Positions 1 through 12,331 of a DNA stretch of 64,000 bases are shown one piece after another. Source of the DNA: Coix lacryma-jobi var. lacryma-jobi (lineage: Eukaryota > Streptophyta > Magnoliopsida > Poales > Poaceae); the NCBI GenBank assembly GCA_009763385.1, contig CM019824.1:150852305-150916304 (forward strand). The letters are read 5' to 3'. The number at the start of each line of letters is the position of its first letter. The first letter of the stretch is position 1. The notes under the pieces are model-generated. The model was not told the origin of the DNA and ran no database searches. It saw nothing but the letters and a program-made list of their open reading frames with translations. The position numbers and the translations under genes were made by a program.

Positions 1-1130
1 TACCTGCCAGAAAGTCAAAGCCGTGCACATGAAGCCCGGAGGAGAATTGCAACCTTTATCTGTACCTGCTTGGAAATGGGACGATATCAGTATGGACTTT
101 ATCAATGGTCTACCCAAGACATCAAGAGGTTTTGATTCCATATGGGTGATCGTGGATCGCCTCACTAAGCAAGCTCACTTCCTGCCAGTGAGGACCAGTT
201 ACACCGTCCCCACTTATGCCACTTTGTACAAGAACAACATAGTAAAACTCCATGGCATACCCAAAACCATTATCTCTGATCGTGGTACCCAGTTTGTCGC
301 AAAGTTCTGGAAAGCGTTCCATGCCTCACTGGAACCAAGCTCTTGCATAGTACAGCATATCATCCACAAACAGATGGACAAACTGAGCGAGTCAACCAAG
401 TGTTAGAGGATATGTTGGAGCATGTGTGCTCACCTTCGCAGATACTGGGATGACTGTTTGCCCTTGGCAGAGTTCTCATAAATAACAGTTACCAAGAGAG
501 CATCAAAAAATGACACCCTTTGAAGCACTGTACGGCCGCCGTTGTCGTACACCTCTCAGTTGGTCTGAACCTGGAGAAAGAGAATTCTTTGGAGTCGACT
601 AGTGAAAAGATATGAAGAAAAAAGTCAAGCAAATACAAGAGAACATGAAGATTGCACAGTCTCGCCAGAAAAGTTATGCTGACAAGGACGTCGACCTCTG
701 CAGTTCGAGATCGGGGAGTATGTGTACCTGAAGGTCTCGCCCACCAAAGGAGTCACTCGTTTTGGAGTCAAAGGAAAGCTAGCACCCCGCTACATTGGTC
801 CGTTTGAGATTCTGGATCGTTGTGGCAAGGTCGCTTACAAGCTGAGTTTGCCATCATCTTTCAGCAGTTCATAATGTGTTTCATGTCTCCCAACTCAAGA
901 AGTGCCTTGAGTACCTGAACATGTGGTTGAAGTTGAAGGCGTTGAGCTAGAACCAGATCTGTCATACACTGAGTATCCAGTTCGCGTGTTGGATCACAAG
1001 GATCGTGTTACCGAAGAACCACCACAAGATGGTACAAGATCCAGTGGAACCAACACTCTGAAGAAGAAGCCACTTGGGAATCCGAAGACTTCTGGCGAAG
1101 AACTATCCCGACTTTCTCGAATCTCTGTAG
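1..1130 (+). pseudogene. Element A pol 3' remnant: integrase core and chromodomain
   Basis: The open stretch from 23 reads through the integrase core. The first catalytic Asp is in SMDF near 95 and the second in SDRGTQF near 275. The segment with the third acidic residue (DGQTERVNQ) is present near 370-400 but in another frame. Later pieces include YGRRCRTPLSW (about 531-560), a GPFEILDR-type integrase C-terminal domain (about 799-830), and a chromodomain-like stretch from PVRVLDHK (about 979) through WYKIQW. Pol ends NYPDFLESL with a TAG at 1128-1130. At least four frame changes make it non-functional as read. It would have inserted retroelement cDNA into chromatin. The 5' part lies outside the window. 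Confidence 0.8.
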
Positions 1131-1188
1131 ATGTAAGGTTTTGCCTTTTCCTTCTTAAGACGTGGAATCTCGGGGCGAGATTTCTTTT

Positions 1189-1200
1189 AGGAGGGGAGGC
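1189..1200 (+). other. Polypurine tract of element A
   Basis: AGGAGGGGAGGC lies immediately before the LTR start TGTAAACACC at 1201, the position expected for the plus-strand primer. Confidence 0.75.
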
Positions 1201-2326
1201 TGTAAACACCTCTGGTGTTTTAAAATGTAATTAAACCTGACATGTCATCATCATTAGTCATTAATCATTCTTGCCTTGCATTTATGTTTGCTAGTACTGT
1301 GTGTAGCAATCTCTTTTCAAAACCCTAAAAAGCCCAACTCCTATAAGGCAAAATGGTAATTTCACCTCTGTGCCTAGCTTTGTGTAATTCTTGTTCAGTT
1401 GGATGTCTTGAAGTTTTGTTGTGTTGGCCAAATTTCAAAAATCAAAATCAGATTTCAAATCCCTTTGCAAAACCCTGATTTCCAAACCCTGTTTTAACCC
1501 TCTTTTAATACTTCAAAAACTATTCAAAATTTGGGGTTGGTCCAAAAAGCAAAGTTGTAGATCTGGCCAAGAGAAACAACTTTGGTATTTGCAAATTTTT
1601 AAGTTTCTGTACAAAGTTTGAAGTAAATCCAAATTCATTCAAATTCCAGTTTTTGTCCCCTTTTCAGTTTTCAAAATTTATTCAAAAAACTATTGAGTTT
1701 CAGAAAAAGTGTATATTAGCAAAGTTGTAGGTTTTGATAAAATGAACAACTTCATATTTGCAGATTCCAACTTTCAATGTAAAATCAAAAGTAATTTTGA
1801 ATTTATTCAAATCCCAAAAGTGTTCCCTTTTCTGTTTTCAAATGTGGTTCAAAAACTATTTGGATTTTGAAAATGTTCATATTGACAAAGTTGTAGATCT
1901 CTTTTTCTGCACAACTTTGGTATTGAGTTTTCTGTGCAGTTCAAATTTTGGCAGAAGTTTGCAAATACAGAAAGTCAAAACCTAGACCTAGCCCTGTTCA
2001 TCCCTACCTCTAGCCGGCGCAGAGCAGGGGGGGCCCGGCCATGGCGCCTCGCCGGCACTGCGCACGCCGCGTGCCTGGCAGCGCCACGCGCGCCTCCAAC
2101 CTACCGCCGCTGACCCCGTGACCATTTCGCACTCGCTCGCGAGCGCTGACCCTCGCTCCCGTCCCCTACAGCGCCTAGAGCATCGCCGCCGCGTGGCCAT
2201 CGCCGGCGACCTCACGCCCAGGCCCCGACTGCACGCCCGTCCTCCCGCCGGCTTGCAATCGAGTGCATACGCCTCGGCCGAGCTCATCCACACCATCCCG
2301 TGCTCTCTACCGTCCCCGACCGTGCC

Positions 2327-2333
2327 TATAAAA
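2327..2333 (+). promoter_or_regulatory. TATA box in LTR of element A
   Basis: TATAAAA stands in a GC-rich region, with transcription expected to start about 30 bases downstream. It is followed by a C-rich leader and a splice-donor-like GTGAGCTC at 2751. Confidence 0.7.
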
Positions 2334-5300
2334 GGACCGCCGGAGTCCGAGCTCCTCACTCGTCTCCGCCGCCGTCGCCAGCCCACTCCGAAGCTCCCGC
2401 CGCCCAACCAACTAGCCCAACAGCTCCGTCTTGAGCTCGTGAAGCTTCCCCACCCCTCAATTTGGTCTCTACCGCCTCCTATCGCCCGGCGTAGCTCGTC
2501 GTTCCCATCTCCGGCGAAAACCCGGCGAGCTGGGTGGCGTTCCAAATACTACCTCTCCGGCCACGATCATCTTCCCCTGACCCCTGTGTCAGCTTCCTGG
2601 CTCCGTGCGACTCTAACCAGGCCCTTGCGGTCTCGTGTGTTGCGCAGGATCGTCGGAGCGCCGATCGCCGCCGTGAACCGTCCGCCGGTCACCGTCGACC
2701 ATCCTCCTCCGTCCCTTCCCTCACCTCACCGAGCTCCTTAATCGACGCCGGTGAGCTCCCTGAAGCTTCCCATGCCTTGGTTTCGTCTGCCGAGCCTCGC
2801 CGTGGCGGCGCAGCAGCGCCGCGCCGTCGGGCGGCCGCCGGCGATCGGGAGAGCACAGTGCTCTTTTCCCTTTTCTTTCAAAAATGTGAATAGTGTTCAG
2901 TTTTCATCTTTTTGTGTGATTTTCTGTGTTGATCCAAAAATTCTGAAATTTTGATGGTAAACTCTTTATGTCCTGAAGTATTTTAGAAAAATATGAAACT
3001 TGGTTTTGTGCAAAATTTGAAAATGAAAAATCTCCCTTTTAATTAATAAATGGATGGTTTTGGATTTTTAGAAAATCATTTATAACTCCAAAAATCATGA
3101 GATAATTTTTGTGAGCTTCCTATGCCATGTTTAGTCTCTGGTGAAATTTTGAAGTCTTTTGGAGCAAGTTGATTTTGAGCATTTATTTTAATTGTTAAAT
3201 AGTGCCTTCTGTTAATTAATGTCTGATTTTATTTGAGCACCTTAATGACCTCCAAAAATTATGAAATTTGTTTTGCCATCTATCTACACCATAATGAACT
3301 TATGTGTTTAATTTGGTAATTTTGGGAGCAACTGCATAAAATGACCTTTTTAAATAATTAAGAAAAATAGAAAAAAGTGATTAGGGTTCATGTTGTATGT
3401 CCTGTTTTGCATTGTTCATGCTAGCATACTGTAACACCCCGAGTTTTTTTAAATAAATAAAATAAATAAAATAAATTAGAATTTAATAAATAAATGGCTA
3501 AAATCCTAGATGGAGGAAAATTCTAGCCAGTTGTTTGTTGCATTCATGCTGTTGCATAATTTTTATTGGGTGAAAAAATAATTATTAAACCCGTATAGGG
3601 CGAATCGATTTTATTCTATTTAGAAAACAAATAAAAGATTTATGAAAATTTTTATAAAATCAATCTCAAAATTTATTTGCAAAACCTAGGAAAAATGTTT
3701 CAAAACTTTTCAAACTGTTCTGATTTCAAATCTGTCTTGAATTTGAATTTGCAAAAGGTTTGCAAAAGAATTTAAAAAAAGGAAAGAAAAGAAAAGGGCA
3801 CTGGGCTCAATCCTCCTTTTCCTTCTCCTATCGGCCCGCTCGCTTCTCCCACTTCGCTCCCGGCGGCCTGCTTCACTCCTCCTTCCCGAGCCCAAGCACC
3901 CTCCCCGCGTCGGCCTGCAAGCCGCTCGCTCCCGGCCCAACTCCTCCTCCCCGATCCCGCTCTAGCAGGCCGCCTCAAGCGTGGCGCGCTCCGCACTCCA
4001 CTGACGTGTGGTCGTGCGTCCTCAACCTCCCCGAGCGAAACCTCCGCGCGCCGCCGGTTTTCCTCGCTCGCTCTGTTTCTTCCGCCCTCCAGTTTATTTA
4101 GGGCTTCGCCCGGCCGCACATACCGTCCTCGTCCATCCACCGAGCCGCAACGCGCCGCCTCCATTGCCGACCACCGGAGCTCGCGGTCTCCCTCGGCAAG
4201 GTCTTCCTCCGCCACCCCGAGTCCTCCCTCTACGTCGCAGGGTGCACAGAAACCAGCCGCGCCTCCCCTCCGCGCCAGCTGGGATCGTGGCCGCGCCTCG
4301 CTCGACCTCGTCGGAACGCCGAATCTCAAGGCGCCACCCCGGTCTTTGCGCGCGCCCTCGGAACCTCCCCGACTGCGTGGAACCCCTAGGTGAGCTCGTC
4401 TCCCTCCTCGCTCTCTCCCGGTGCTCTCCGTTTGTTGGCTAGTAACCGGTAGGCCACCCTCGTGCGCGCCGGCGAGCTCACCGCCGCGGATCCATGGCGC
4501 CGCCGTATCCAGTCGAAGCGCCGCCGCCCTGTTAGTCACCGGCGACCAGCCCTTTTTTTTCTCCATAACCGTGGTGCGCCGTCCATTTTGTTTCCAACGG
4601 CTGCTGAAAACTAGAGCTCGACCCAGGCGAGGGTCCGACGGGCACCGCCAGCCTCCCCGTTCTGCTTGCCGCCGTCGTGCCCAGCTTGACGACGGGAGGG
4701 CCGCCGGTGAACGCGTGGTGAGTACCCACCTCCAAACCTCCGTTCCCGCCCGCTTTGGTACATCCGAGCGCGAGCACACCGATTGCTCGGCGAGGGCTTC
4801 GTCGTGGTGGCCATGGCGCCACTGCCTCAGCATCGCCCACGGCCTAGATAGACGGCCGCTCGCATCATCACTGCAGCAGTCGCCCTGAGAGCCCGTCACC
4901 GTGCGAAACACCACCGGTGTACTGGCCAAACTCCCGCTCGAACAGGACGACGTCGCCGCCCCTATCCTTCTTGTTCGCGTGGCCAAGCGCTTTCCCTGCA
5001 TGCGAGCGTGTAGACAATGCACCAGCAGGATTATGCATCGCTTCTTCTTATTAGCTTGATGACATAAGCATGACATCACACATGCGTATATGGCCATTTT
5101 TCCTTTACAAAATCAATTCTGAAAATACAATAAGAATACACACTCTTTTGTAAGCTTGGTTCATGAAGGGCTGCACACATCCCATGGTGAGAGTGGCTTC
5201 ACGCTAATTTTTATTTTTTTCCTGGCAACATATGCTAGCTACGTACACACACGTTTACACCGTGATGATGTCAGGAAACACCATTATCTTTTCTCTTCAA

Positions 5301-5721
5301 AAATGTTAATCCTATAATTCTGCAAATAACCATATAACAGTCTATACCATGTTTATCCTATCTATCTATTCTATGTCTCTGTTATCTTTCTCACTTCTCG
5401 CTCGACCTTTATATCTGGCTATAATTCCATTTAGTCTAATAACCTTGCATCTTTCAAAGTCTACAGTTTGAACTTTCTAATATTTATGTGGCTGTTCTCA
5501 TCATTTTGATAATTGCCTTTCCAAATTTATTTGTTTTTATCAAAATACCAATTTTGCATTTTATTTTCTTAAAACTTCAAAAGCTTATAACTTGCTCATT
5601 TTAACTCCGATTTGACCCGTTCGAGCTCTACGCGATAAATCTGCTTATGTTCTGTTTTCATAATGTTGGTGTACTGTTATTTATATGCTTTGTTTGGGCC
5701 ATGTGATGATGTTTGATCCAG

Positions 5722-7146
5722 CGAGTGCGAGCTACGTGGAACCCCTGGATCAACCTTGTGCCTTCATTGCTCCAGACCCTTCTTGTGATCCTGCAGTTTC
5801 GACCCAGCCCGAAGGCAAGTGTTCTTGAACATCTTGCACCCTGTATTTATTTTACTTTTGAGTTTAGAGTAGTTAGATCCTGTAGATGCATGCAGTGTCT
5901 AAATTTGAATCCCATGATATGGTTTACTAGATCTTGTACTATTATCCTTGTCGCCTGGTTTGGGATCATATGGGTAGAAGTCATGCTTAGCCTTGCTGTC
6001 TTGGGATGGGATGGTTAATATTAATTCTGATTAATGATCTATGAAACATGTGACTGGTAATGTTGTAGTATGGTGAGTAGGTAAATCGGCAGGATGGACC
6101 GTGTGGTGGTGTGGTGCCATGTGACTTGGCGTACGGTTGCCGTGTGACTCGGCGTTACAGTTTGCCATGGGACTTGGCGTTGGTTGGGTTTGTGGTTTGT
6201 TATCCTGCCTGGATCCCTAGGACCCGGTTCTCGAAGCCTGTAACCCGGCAAAACAGCGCAAACCATGAGGCCTATATGGCTCTGGGACTGGCTAATTAAT
6301 TAGAGAAGCCTTATGTCGTTATTAGTTACATATGGACATGGGACAGAGCTTCTTCTACGCAGGATACTGCTTGGTACGGGAGAGATTCCCAGGCTCGGGC
6401 GCCAGACCTGGTGTTATTACGGAAGGTAGCTCTACGTCGTGACATATGGAACTAATACGCATAGGAGGACTCTTTGTAACGGCCTTGTAGTGAACCCTGC
6501 CGACTCACCTTGGAAGTGGGTCAAGAGACTAGCTACCTCGGGCACAAGGGCAACACGACTCATGGGTAAAGATGTGCGAACTCTGCAGAGTGTAAAACTG
6601 ATATATCAGCCGAGCTCACGGTCATGAGCGGGCTTGGACTTCTTCGAGATTAGTTGGTTACTGGTTACTGGTTCGGGTCATCTGATGGACTTCAGGTGTG
6701 GTTTGCCTGATGGACTTCAGGTGTGGGTTTTGCTTGGTGTGACTCCAAGTGTGGTTGCTTGGTGGACTCCAAGTGTTGGTTGCTCGGTGTGACTCCGAGT
6801 GTGGTTTGTTCGGTGCGACTCCGAGTGTGGTTACTGTTACTTTTGGAGACTGTGGTTATAACCTAGTAAATAGGTGCATAGGAAATAGGATTTAATAGGA
6901 TGTGTTGCTTTAGGCGCTTGAGTCAAACAGAGTCAGCCTACCATTGTTTTTAGCCTCATAAGCATTTATTTCCTATACTTGCGGAGTACATTTCGATGTA
7001 CTCACCCTTCCTCTTTGAACCCCCTGCTACCCCACCCAGACGTTGGAGTCTACGACGCAGAGCAGGAGTACCCAGAAGACGGCGGATACGACCCCGACAA
7101 CTTGTACCCAGAAGACGGTGGATACGACCCAGACGACTTGTACTAG
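5722..7146 (+). other. Putative spliced small ORF in 5' LTR of A'
   Basis: The middle exon, 5722-5814, follows the acceptor GATCCAG and ends CCCGAAG before GCAAGT, a strong GC-AG donor match. The last exon, 7040-7146, follows the acceptor CCACCCAG and continues the frame into an acidic peptide with a duplicated YPEDGGYDPD unit, ending at TAG 7144-7146. Exon phases (1 in, 1 out) equal those of the split ORF in the element A LTR. An open, phase-compatible stretch ends upstream at 4389 next to GTGAGCTCG but has no ATG. The exons are unchanged in the 3' LTR. Confidence 0.4.
6681..6825 (+). repeat. Tandem small-hairpin array in 5' LTR of A'
   Basis: Six units of roughly 22-30 bases each form a short hairpin around a loop containing (T)GACT or GGACT. 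Stem pairs are CTGA/TCAG, CCTGA/TCAGG, CTTGG/CCAAG (twice), CTCGG/CCGAG and TTCGG/CCGAG. The spacer TGTGGTTTG is conserved. Several stem positions change on both sides together (for example CTTGG/CCAAG to CTCGG/CCGAG). Confidence 0.75.
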
Positions 7147-7392
7147 GATGGCGCAGCCCCCGGTCGACCTTCCTGTGGAGATGGCGTCCAATTTCCGCGA
7201 AGACTACATTAGGTTAGACTGAGAGTCTGTACTTTTCTTTTAAGACCCGAGGGTCATTTTTGTAATAATGTTCGATATATTAATAAAGCATTGTTTTGAT
7301 ATTTACTATGATGTGGATATATGTATGAAAATTGATCCTGGCATACATATATTGTGCTCCAATTTTGTTCTTAAAATTGGGGTGTCACAGAG

Positions 7393-7404
7393 TGGTATCA
7401 GAGC
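7393..7404 (+). other. Primer binding site of element A'
   Basis: TGGTATCAGAGC starts three bases after the 5' LTR and is the usual plant PBS, complementary to the 3' end of initiator tRNA-Met. Confidence 0.9.
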
Positions 7405-7606
7405 TGTGTTGACCGTAGGACGCCACCCTAGTCAGTCGTCGAGTTTATAAAACTAATTTTGAAAAGTCTCACCCTATTTTCCCACTTCTGTAGTCTGTCT
7501 CTGCTGAAAATTCAAACTCTGTTTCAAAGTAGGTCCTCCAAACTCGTAAGAAGTCCACCATAATTGTGTGATCTCGTAGGTCGCTGTTTGACATATACTT
7601 GTGCAC

Positions 7607-8242
7607 ATGTTTGATTCGGTTCTTTGTAATGATTGTTGGTGTATTGCAACTGTCTGGTTGCAACGACATCATTTGTCAAAAGTTTTATTAATAAAATCAA
7701 CTAACTTGGGGTCTTTGTCTCTCCCATCTCAACCCTCTATTCACCCATACCAGCTGATGGATCTACGACAATGGGAAGACTGCAACTTGAGCGACGAGGC
7801 TTATAGACTCTTCCAGATAACACCTTACCGAGGCAAGAAGGACAAGTATCGAAAGTATGTTGCAAACTCTTCTTGTTTTAGAGCTACACCTCAAGCACAA
7901 GTCCAAAAGCCTCCGGAAGTCCCACCTGCAAGCTCAAGTCAAGCTCCTCCTGAGCTCCACCAAACAGAAGCACCTCCTCAAGTTCCACAAGAAGACAATC
8001 AAGCGATATCCACCAGAAGAGATATCAAGGCAAAAGGACTATGTTTCTACTGCAAGCAAGCTGGACACTTCATCAGCAAATGCCCGAAGAAGCGTGAGGA
8101 TCGCAAAGGTAGAGCCAAGAGAAAAGCTCAAGGACAACACCTCGGAACCAAAGATGCCAATCGGGTGATGACAAAGAAAAATGCAAAGCGCCAAAAGTTC
8201 CATGGTATGTACCACGAGCTCCCCACCCACCTCTCTTGCTAG
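7607..8242 (+). CDS. Truncated gag (nucleocapsid part) of element A'
   Basis: This open frame of about 211 codons keeps the C-terminal part of a Ty3/gypsy gag. A segment around 7757-7870 (MDLRQWEDC...) is followed by a Pro/Gln/Glu-rich linker and one intact CCHC zinc knuckle, CFYCKQAGHFISKC, near 8042-8083. A basic Lys/Arg tail follows. The capsid domain and all pol domains are missing. The first ATG is 7607, but 7757 is equally possible; there is no way to choose from sequence. The zinc knuckle would bind RNA during packaging, so the protein could act with capsid supplied by a partner element (inference). It stops 40 bases before the 3' LTR. Confidence 0.7.
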   Translation: MFDSVLCNDCWCIATVWLQRHHLSKVLLIKSTNLGSLSLPSQPSIHPYQLMDLRQWEDCNLSDEAYRLFQITPYRGKKDKYRKYVANSSCFRATPQAQVQKPPEVPPASSSQAPPELHQTEAPPQVPQEDNQAISTRRDIKAKGLCFYCKQAGHFISKCPKKREDRKGRAKRKAQGQHLGTKDANRVMTKKNAKRQKFHGMYHELPTHLSC

Positions 8243-8269
8243 CCCGAATCTCGGGACGAGATTCCAGTT

Positions 8270-8280
8270 AAGGGGGTAAG
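8270..8280 (+). other. Polypurine tract of element A'
   Basis: AAGGGGGTAAG lies two bases before the 3' LTR start at 8283. Confidence 0.85.
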
Positions 8281-8282
8281 TT

Positions 8283-11200
8283 TGTAACACCCCGAGTTTT
8301 TTTAAATAAATAAAATAAATAAAATAAATTAGAATTTAATAAATAAATGGCTAAAATCCTAGATGGAGGAAAATTCTAGCCAGTTGTTTGTTGCATTCAT
8401 GCTGTTGCATAATTTTTATTGGGTGAAAAAAATAATTTATTAAACCCGTATAGGGCGAATCGATTTTATTCTATTTAGAAAACAAATAAAAGATTTATGA
8501 AAATTTTATAAAATCAATCTCAAAATTTATTTGCAAAACCTAGGAAAAATGTTTTCAAAACTTTTCAAACTGTTCTGATTTCAAATCTGTCTTGAATTTG
8601 AATTTGCAAAAGGTTTGCAAAAGAATTTTACTTGAATTTGAATTTGCAAAAGGAAAAATGTGTTCTGAAAAGAATTGAAAAAAAAAAGGAAAGACAAAGA
8701 AAAAGGGCACTGGGCTCAATCCTCCTTTCCTTCTCCTATCGGCCCGCTCGCTTCTCCCACTTCGCTCCGGCGGCCTGCTTCACTCCTCCTTCCCGAGCCC
8801 AAGCACCCCTCCCCGCGTCGGCCTGCAAGCCGCTCGCTCCCGGCCCAACTCCTCCCCCCGATCCCGCTCTAGCCCAGGCCGCCTCAAGCGTGGCGGCCGC
8901 TCCGCACTCCACTGACGTGTGGGTCGTGCGTCCTCAACCTCCCCGAGCGAACCCTCCGCGCGCCGCCGGTTTTCCTCGTTCGCTCTGTTTCTTCCGCCCT
9001 CCAGTTTATTTAGGGCTTCGCCCGGCCGCACATACCGTCCTCGTCCATCCACCGAGCCGCAACGCGCCGCCTCCATTGCCGACCACCGGAGCTCGCGGTC
9101 TCCCTCGGCAAGGTCTTCCTCCGCCACACCGAGTCCTCCCTCTACGTCGCAAGGGTGCACAGAACCCAGCCGCGCCTCCCCTCCGCGCCAGCTGGGATCG
9201 TGGCCGCGCCTCGCTCGCTCGTCGGAACGCCGAATCTCAAGGCGCCACCCCGGTCTTTGCGCGCGCCCTCGGAACCTTCCCCGACTGCGTGGAACCCCTA
9301 GGTGAGCTCGTCTCCCTCCTCGCTTCTCTCCCGGTGCTCTCCGTTTGTTGGCTAGTAACCGGTAGGCCACCCTCGTGCGCGCCGGCGAGCTCACCGCGCG
9401 GATCCATGCGCCGCCGTATCCAGTCGAAGCGCCGCCGCCCTGTTAGTCACCGGCGACCAGCCTTTTTTTTCTCCATAACCGTGGTGGTGCGCGTCCATTT
9501 TGTTTCCAACGGCTGAAAACTAGAGCTCGACCCAGGCGAGGGTCCGACGGGCACCGCCAGCCTCCCCGTTCTGCTTGCCGCCGTCGTGCCCAGCTTGACG
9601 ACGGGAGGGCCGCCGGTGAACGCGTGGTGAGTACCCACCTCCAAACCTCCGTTCCCGCCCGCTTGGTACATCCGAGCGAGCAGCACACCGATTGCTCCGG
9701 CGAGGGCTTCGTCGTGGTGGCCATGGCGCCACTGCCTCAGCATCGCCCACGGCCTAGATAGACGGCCGCTCGCATCATCACTGCAGCAGTCGCCCTGAGA
9801 GCCCGTCACCGTGCGAAACACCACCGGTGTACTGGCCAAACTCCCGCTCGAACAGGACGACGTCGCCGCCCCTATCCTTCTTGTTCGCGTGGCCAAGCGC
9901 TTTCCCTGCATGCGAGCGTGTAGACAATGCACCAGCAGGATTATGCATCGCTTCTTCTTATTAGCTTGATGACATAAGCATGACATCACACATGCGTATA
10001 TGGCCATTTTTCCTTTACAAAATCAATTCTGAAAATACAATAAGAATACACACTCTTTTGTAAGCTTGGTTCATGAAGGCTGCACACATCCCATGGTGAG
10101 AGTGGCTTCACGCTAATTTTTATTTTTTTTCTGGCAACATATGCTAGCTACGTACACACACGTTTACACCGTGATGATGTCAGGAAACACCATTATCTTT
10201 TCTCTTCAAAAATGTTAATCCTATAATTCTGCAAATAACCATATAACAGTCTATACCATGTTTTATCCTATCTATCTATTCTATGTCTCTGTTATCTTTC
10301 TCACTTCTCGCTCGACCTTTATATCTGGCTATAATTCCATTAGTCTAATAACCTTGCATCTTTCAAAGTCTACAGTTTGAACTTTCTAATATTTATGTGG
10401 CTGTTCATTCATCATTTTGATAATTGCCTTTCCAAATTTATTTGTTTTATCAAAATACCAATTTTGCATTTTATTTTCTTAAAACTTCAAAAGCTTATAA
10501 CTTGCTCATTTTAACTCCGATTTGACCCGTTCGAGCTCTACGCGATAAATCTGCTTATGTTCTGTTTTCATAATGTTGGTGTACTGTTATTTATATGCTT
10601 TGTTTGGGCCATGTGATGATGTTTGATCCAGCGAGTGCGAGCTACGTGGAACCCCTGGATCAACCTTGTGCCTTCATTGCTCCAGACCCTTCTTGTGATC
10701 CTGCAGTTTCGACCCAGCCCGAAGGCAAGTGTTCTTGAACATCTTGCACCCTGTATTTATTTTACTTTTGAGTTTAGAGTAGTTAGATCCTGTAGATGCA
10801 TGCAGTGTCTAAATTTGAATCCCATGATATGGTTTACTAGATCTTGTACTATTTATCCTTGTCGCCTGGTTGGGATCATATGGGTAGAAGTCATGCTTAG
10901 CCTTGCTGTCTTGGGATGGGATGGTTAATATTAATTCTGATTAATGATCTATGAAACATGTGACTGGTAATGTGTAGTATGGTGAGTAGGTAAATCCGGC
11001 AGGATGGACCGTGTGGTGGTGTGGTGCCATGTGACTTGGCGTACGGTTGCCGTGTGACTCGGCGTTACAGTTTGCCATGGGACTTGGCGTTGGTTTGGGT
11101 TTGTGGTTTGTTATCCTGCCTGGATCCCTAGGACCCGGTTCTCGAAGCCTGTAACCCGGCAAAACAGCGCAAACCATGAGGCCTATATGGCTCTGGGACT

Positions 11201-12296
11201 GGCTAATTAATTAGAGAAGCCTTATGTCGTTATTAGTTACATATGGACATGGGACAGAGCTTCTTCTACGCAGGATACTGCTTGGTACGGGAGAGATTCC
11301 CAGGCTCGGGCGCCAGACCTGGTGTTATTACGGAAGGTAGCTCTACGTCGTGACATATGGAACTAATACGCATAGGAGGACTCTTTGTAACGGCCTTGTA
11401 GTGAACCCTGCCGACTCACCTTGGAAGTGGGTCAAGAGACTAGCTACCTCGGGCACAAGGGCAACACGACTCATGGGTAAAGATGTGCGAACTCTGCAGA
11501 GTGTAAAACTGATATATCAGCCGAGCTCACGGTCATGAGCGGGCTTGGACTTCTTCGAGATTAGTTGGTTACTGGTTACTGGTTCGGGTCATCTGATGGA
11601 CTTCAGGTGTGGTTTGCCTGATGGACTTCAGGTGTGGGTTTTGCTTGGTGTGACTCCAAGTGTGGTTGCTTGGTGGACTCCAAGTGTTGGTTGCTCGGTG
11701 TGACTCCGAGTGTGGTTTGTTCGGTGCGACTCCGAGTGTGGTTACTGTTACTTTTGGAGAGTGTGGTTATAACCTAGTAAATAGGTGCATAGGAAATAGG
11801 ATTAATAGGATGTGTTGCTTTAGGCGCTTGAGTCAAACAGAGTCAGCCTACCATTGTTTTTAGCCTCATAAGCATTTATTTCCTATACTTGCGGAGTACA
11901 TTTCGATGTACTCACCCTTCCTCTTTGAACCCCCTGCTACCCCACCCAGACGTTGGAGTCTACGACGCAGAGCAGGAGTACCCAGAAGACGGCGGATACG
12001 ACCCCGACAACTTGTACCCAGAAGACGGTGGATACGACCCAGACGACTTGTACTAGGATGGCGCAGCCCCGGTCGACCTCCTGTGGAGATGGCGTCCATT
12101 TCCGCGAAGACTACATTAGGTTAGACTGAGAGTCTGTACTTTTCTTTTAAGACCCGAGGGTCATTTTTGTAATAATGTTCGATATATTAATAAAGCATTG
12201 TTTTGATATTTACTATGATGTGGATATATGTATGAAAATTGATCCTGGCATACATATATTGTGCTCCAATTTTGTTCTTAAAATTGGGGTGTCACA
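8283..12296 (+). repeat. 3' LTR of element A'
   Basis: This 4014-base copy of the 5' LTR ends GGTGTCACA and is followed by the TSD CATAC (12297-12301). It carries the same hairpin array and split ORF (exons 10632-10724 and 11950-12056). Confidence 0.93.
11592..11736 (+). repeat. Tandem small-hairpin array in 3' LTR of A'
   Basis: This is the copy of the array at 6681-6825, with the same six stems and spacers. Confidence 0.75.
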
Positions 12297-12331
12297 CATA
12301 CTCATGTGCATGCATCATTGCATTCGTATAG

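Larger units (their letters stand above)
3430..7389 (+). repeat. 5' LTR of element A'
   Basis: This 3960-base LTR is bounded by TG...CA. It has an AT-rich start, a GC-rich block (3810-4930) with a leader-like segment and a splice-donor-like GTGAGCTCG at 4390, an AT-rich intron-like block (5040-5720), a tandem hairpin array (6681-6825), and the end of a small putative spliced ORF (7040-7146). It differs from the 3' copy mostly by one-base indels. The 3' copy also has about 50 extra bases near 8628-8680, which duplicate a CTTGAATTTGAATTTGC-like stretch. Confidence 0.93.
3430..12296 (+). mobile_element. Element A': complete non-autonomous gag-only LTR retrotransposon
   Basis: Two long direct repeats (3430-7389 and 8283-12296), each starting TGTAACACCCCGAG and ending GGTGTCACA, flank only 893 bases of interior. 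The interior has a PBS, a gag C-terminal fragment with a zinc knuckle, and a purine tract. The 5 bp duplication CATAC occurs at 3425-3429 and again at 12297-12301, so insertion borders are exact. No protease, RT, RNase H or integrase is present, so movement must depend on enzymes from another element. A Tekay-type relative is likely, since the LTR termini and split-ORF layout resemble element A. Confidence 0.95.

Noticed and set aside
2118..2893. Overlapping open frames on both strands in the LTR of element A
   Set aside because: GC-rich sequence with few stop codons; composition is biased to Pro/Arg/Ser and no domain is visible. Only the phase-1 stretch next to GTGAGCTC is kept as a possible exon.
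3772..5097. 441-codon minus-strand open frame in the 5' LTR of A'
   Set aside because: It lies in the GC-rich LTR leader, has no domain, starts in sequence opposite the putative sense exon, and is broken by small indels in the 3' LTR copy (9447-10007 and 8780-9394).
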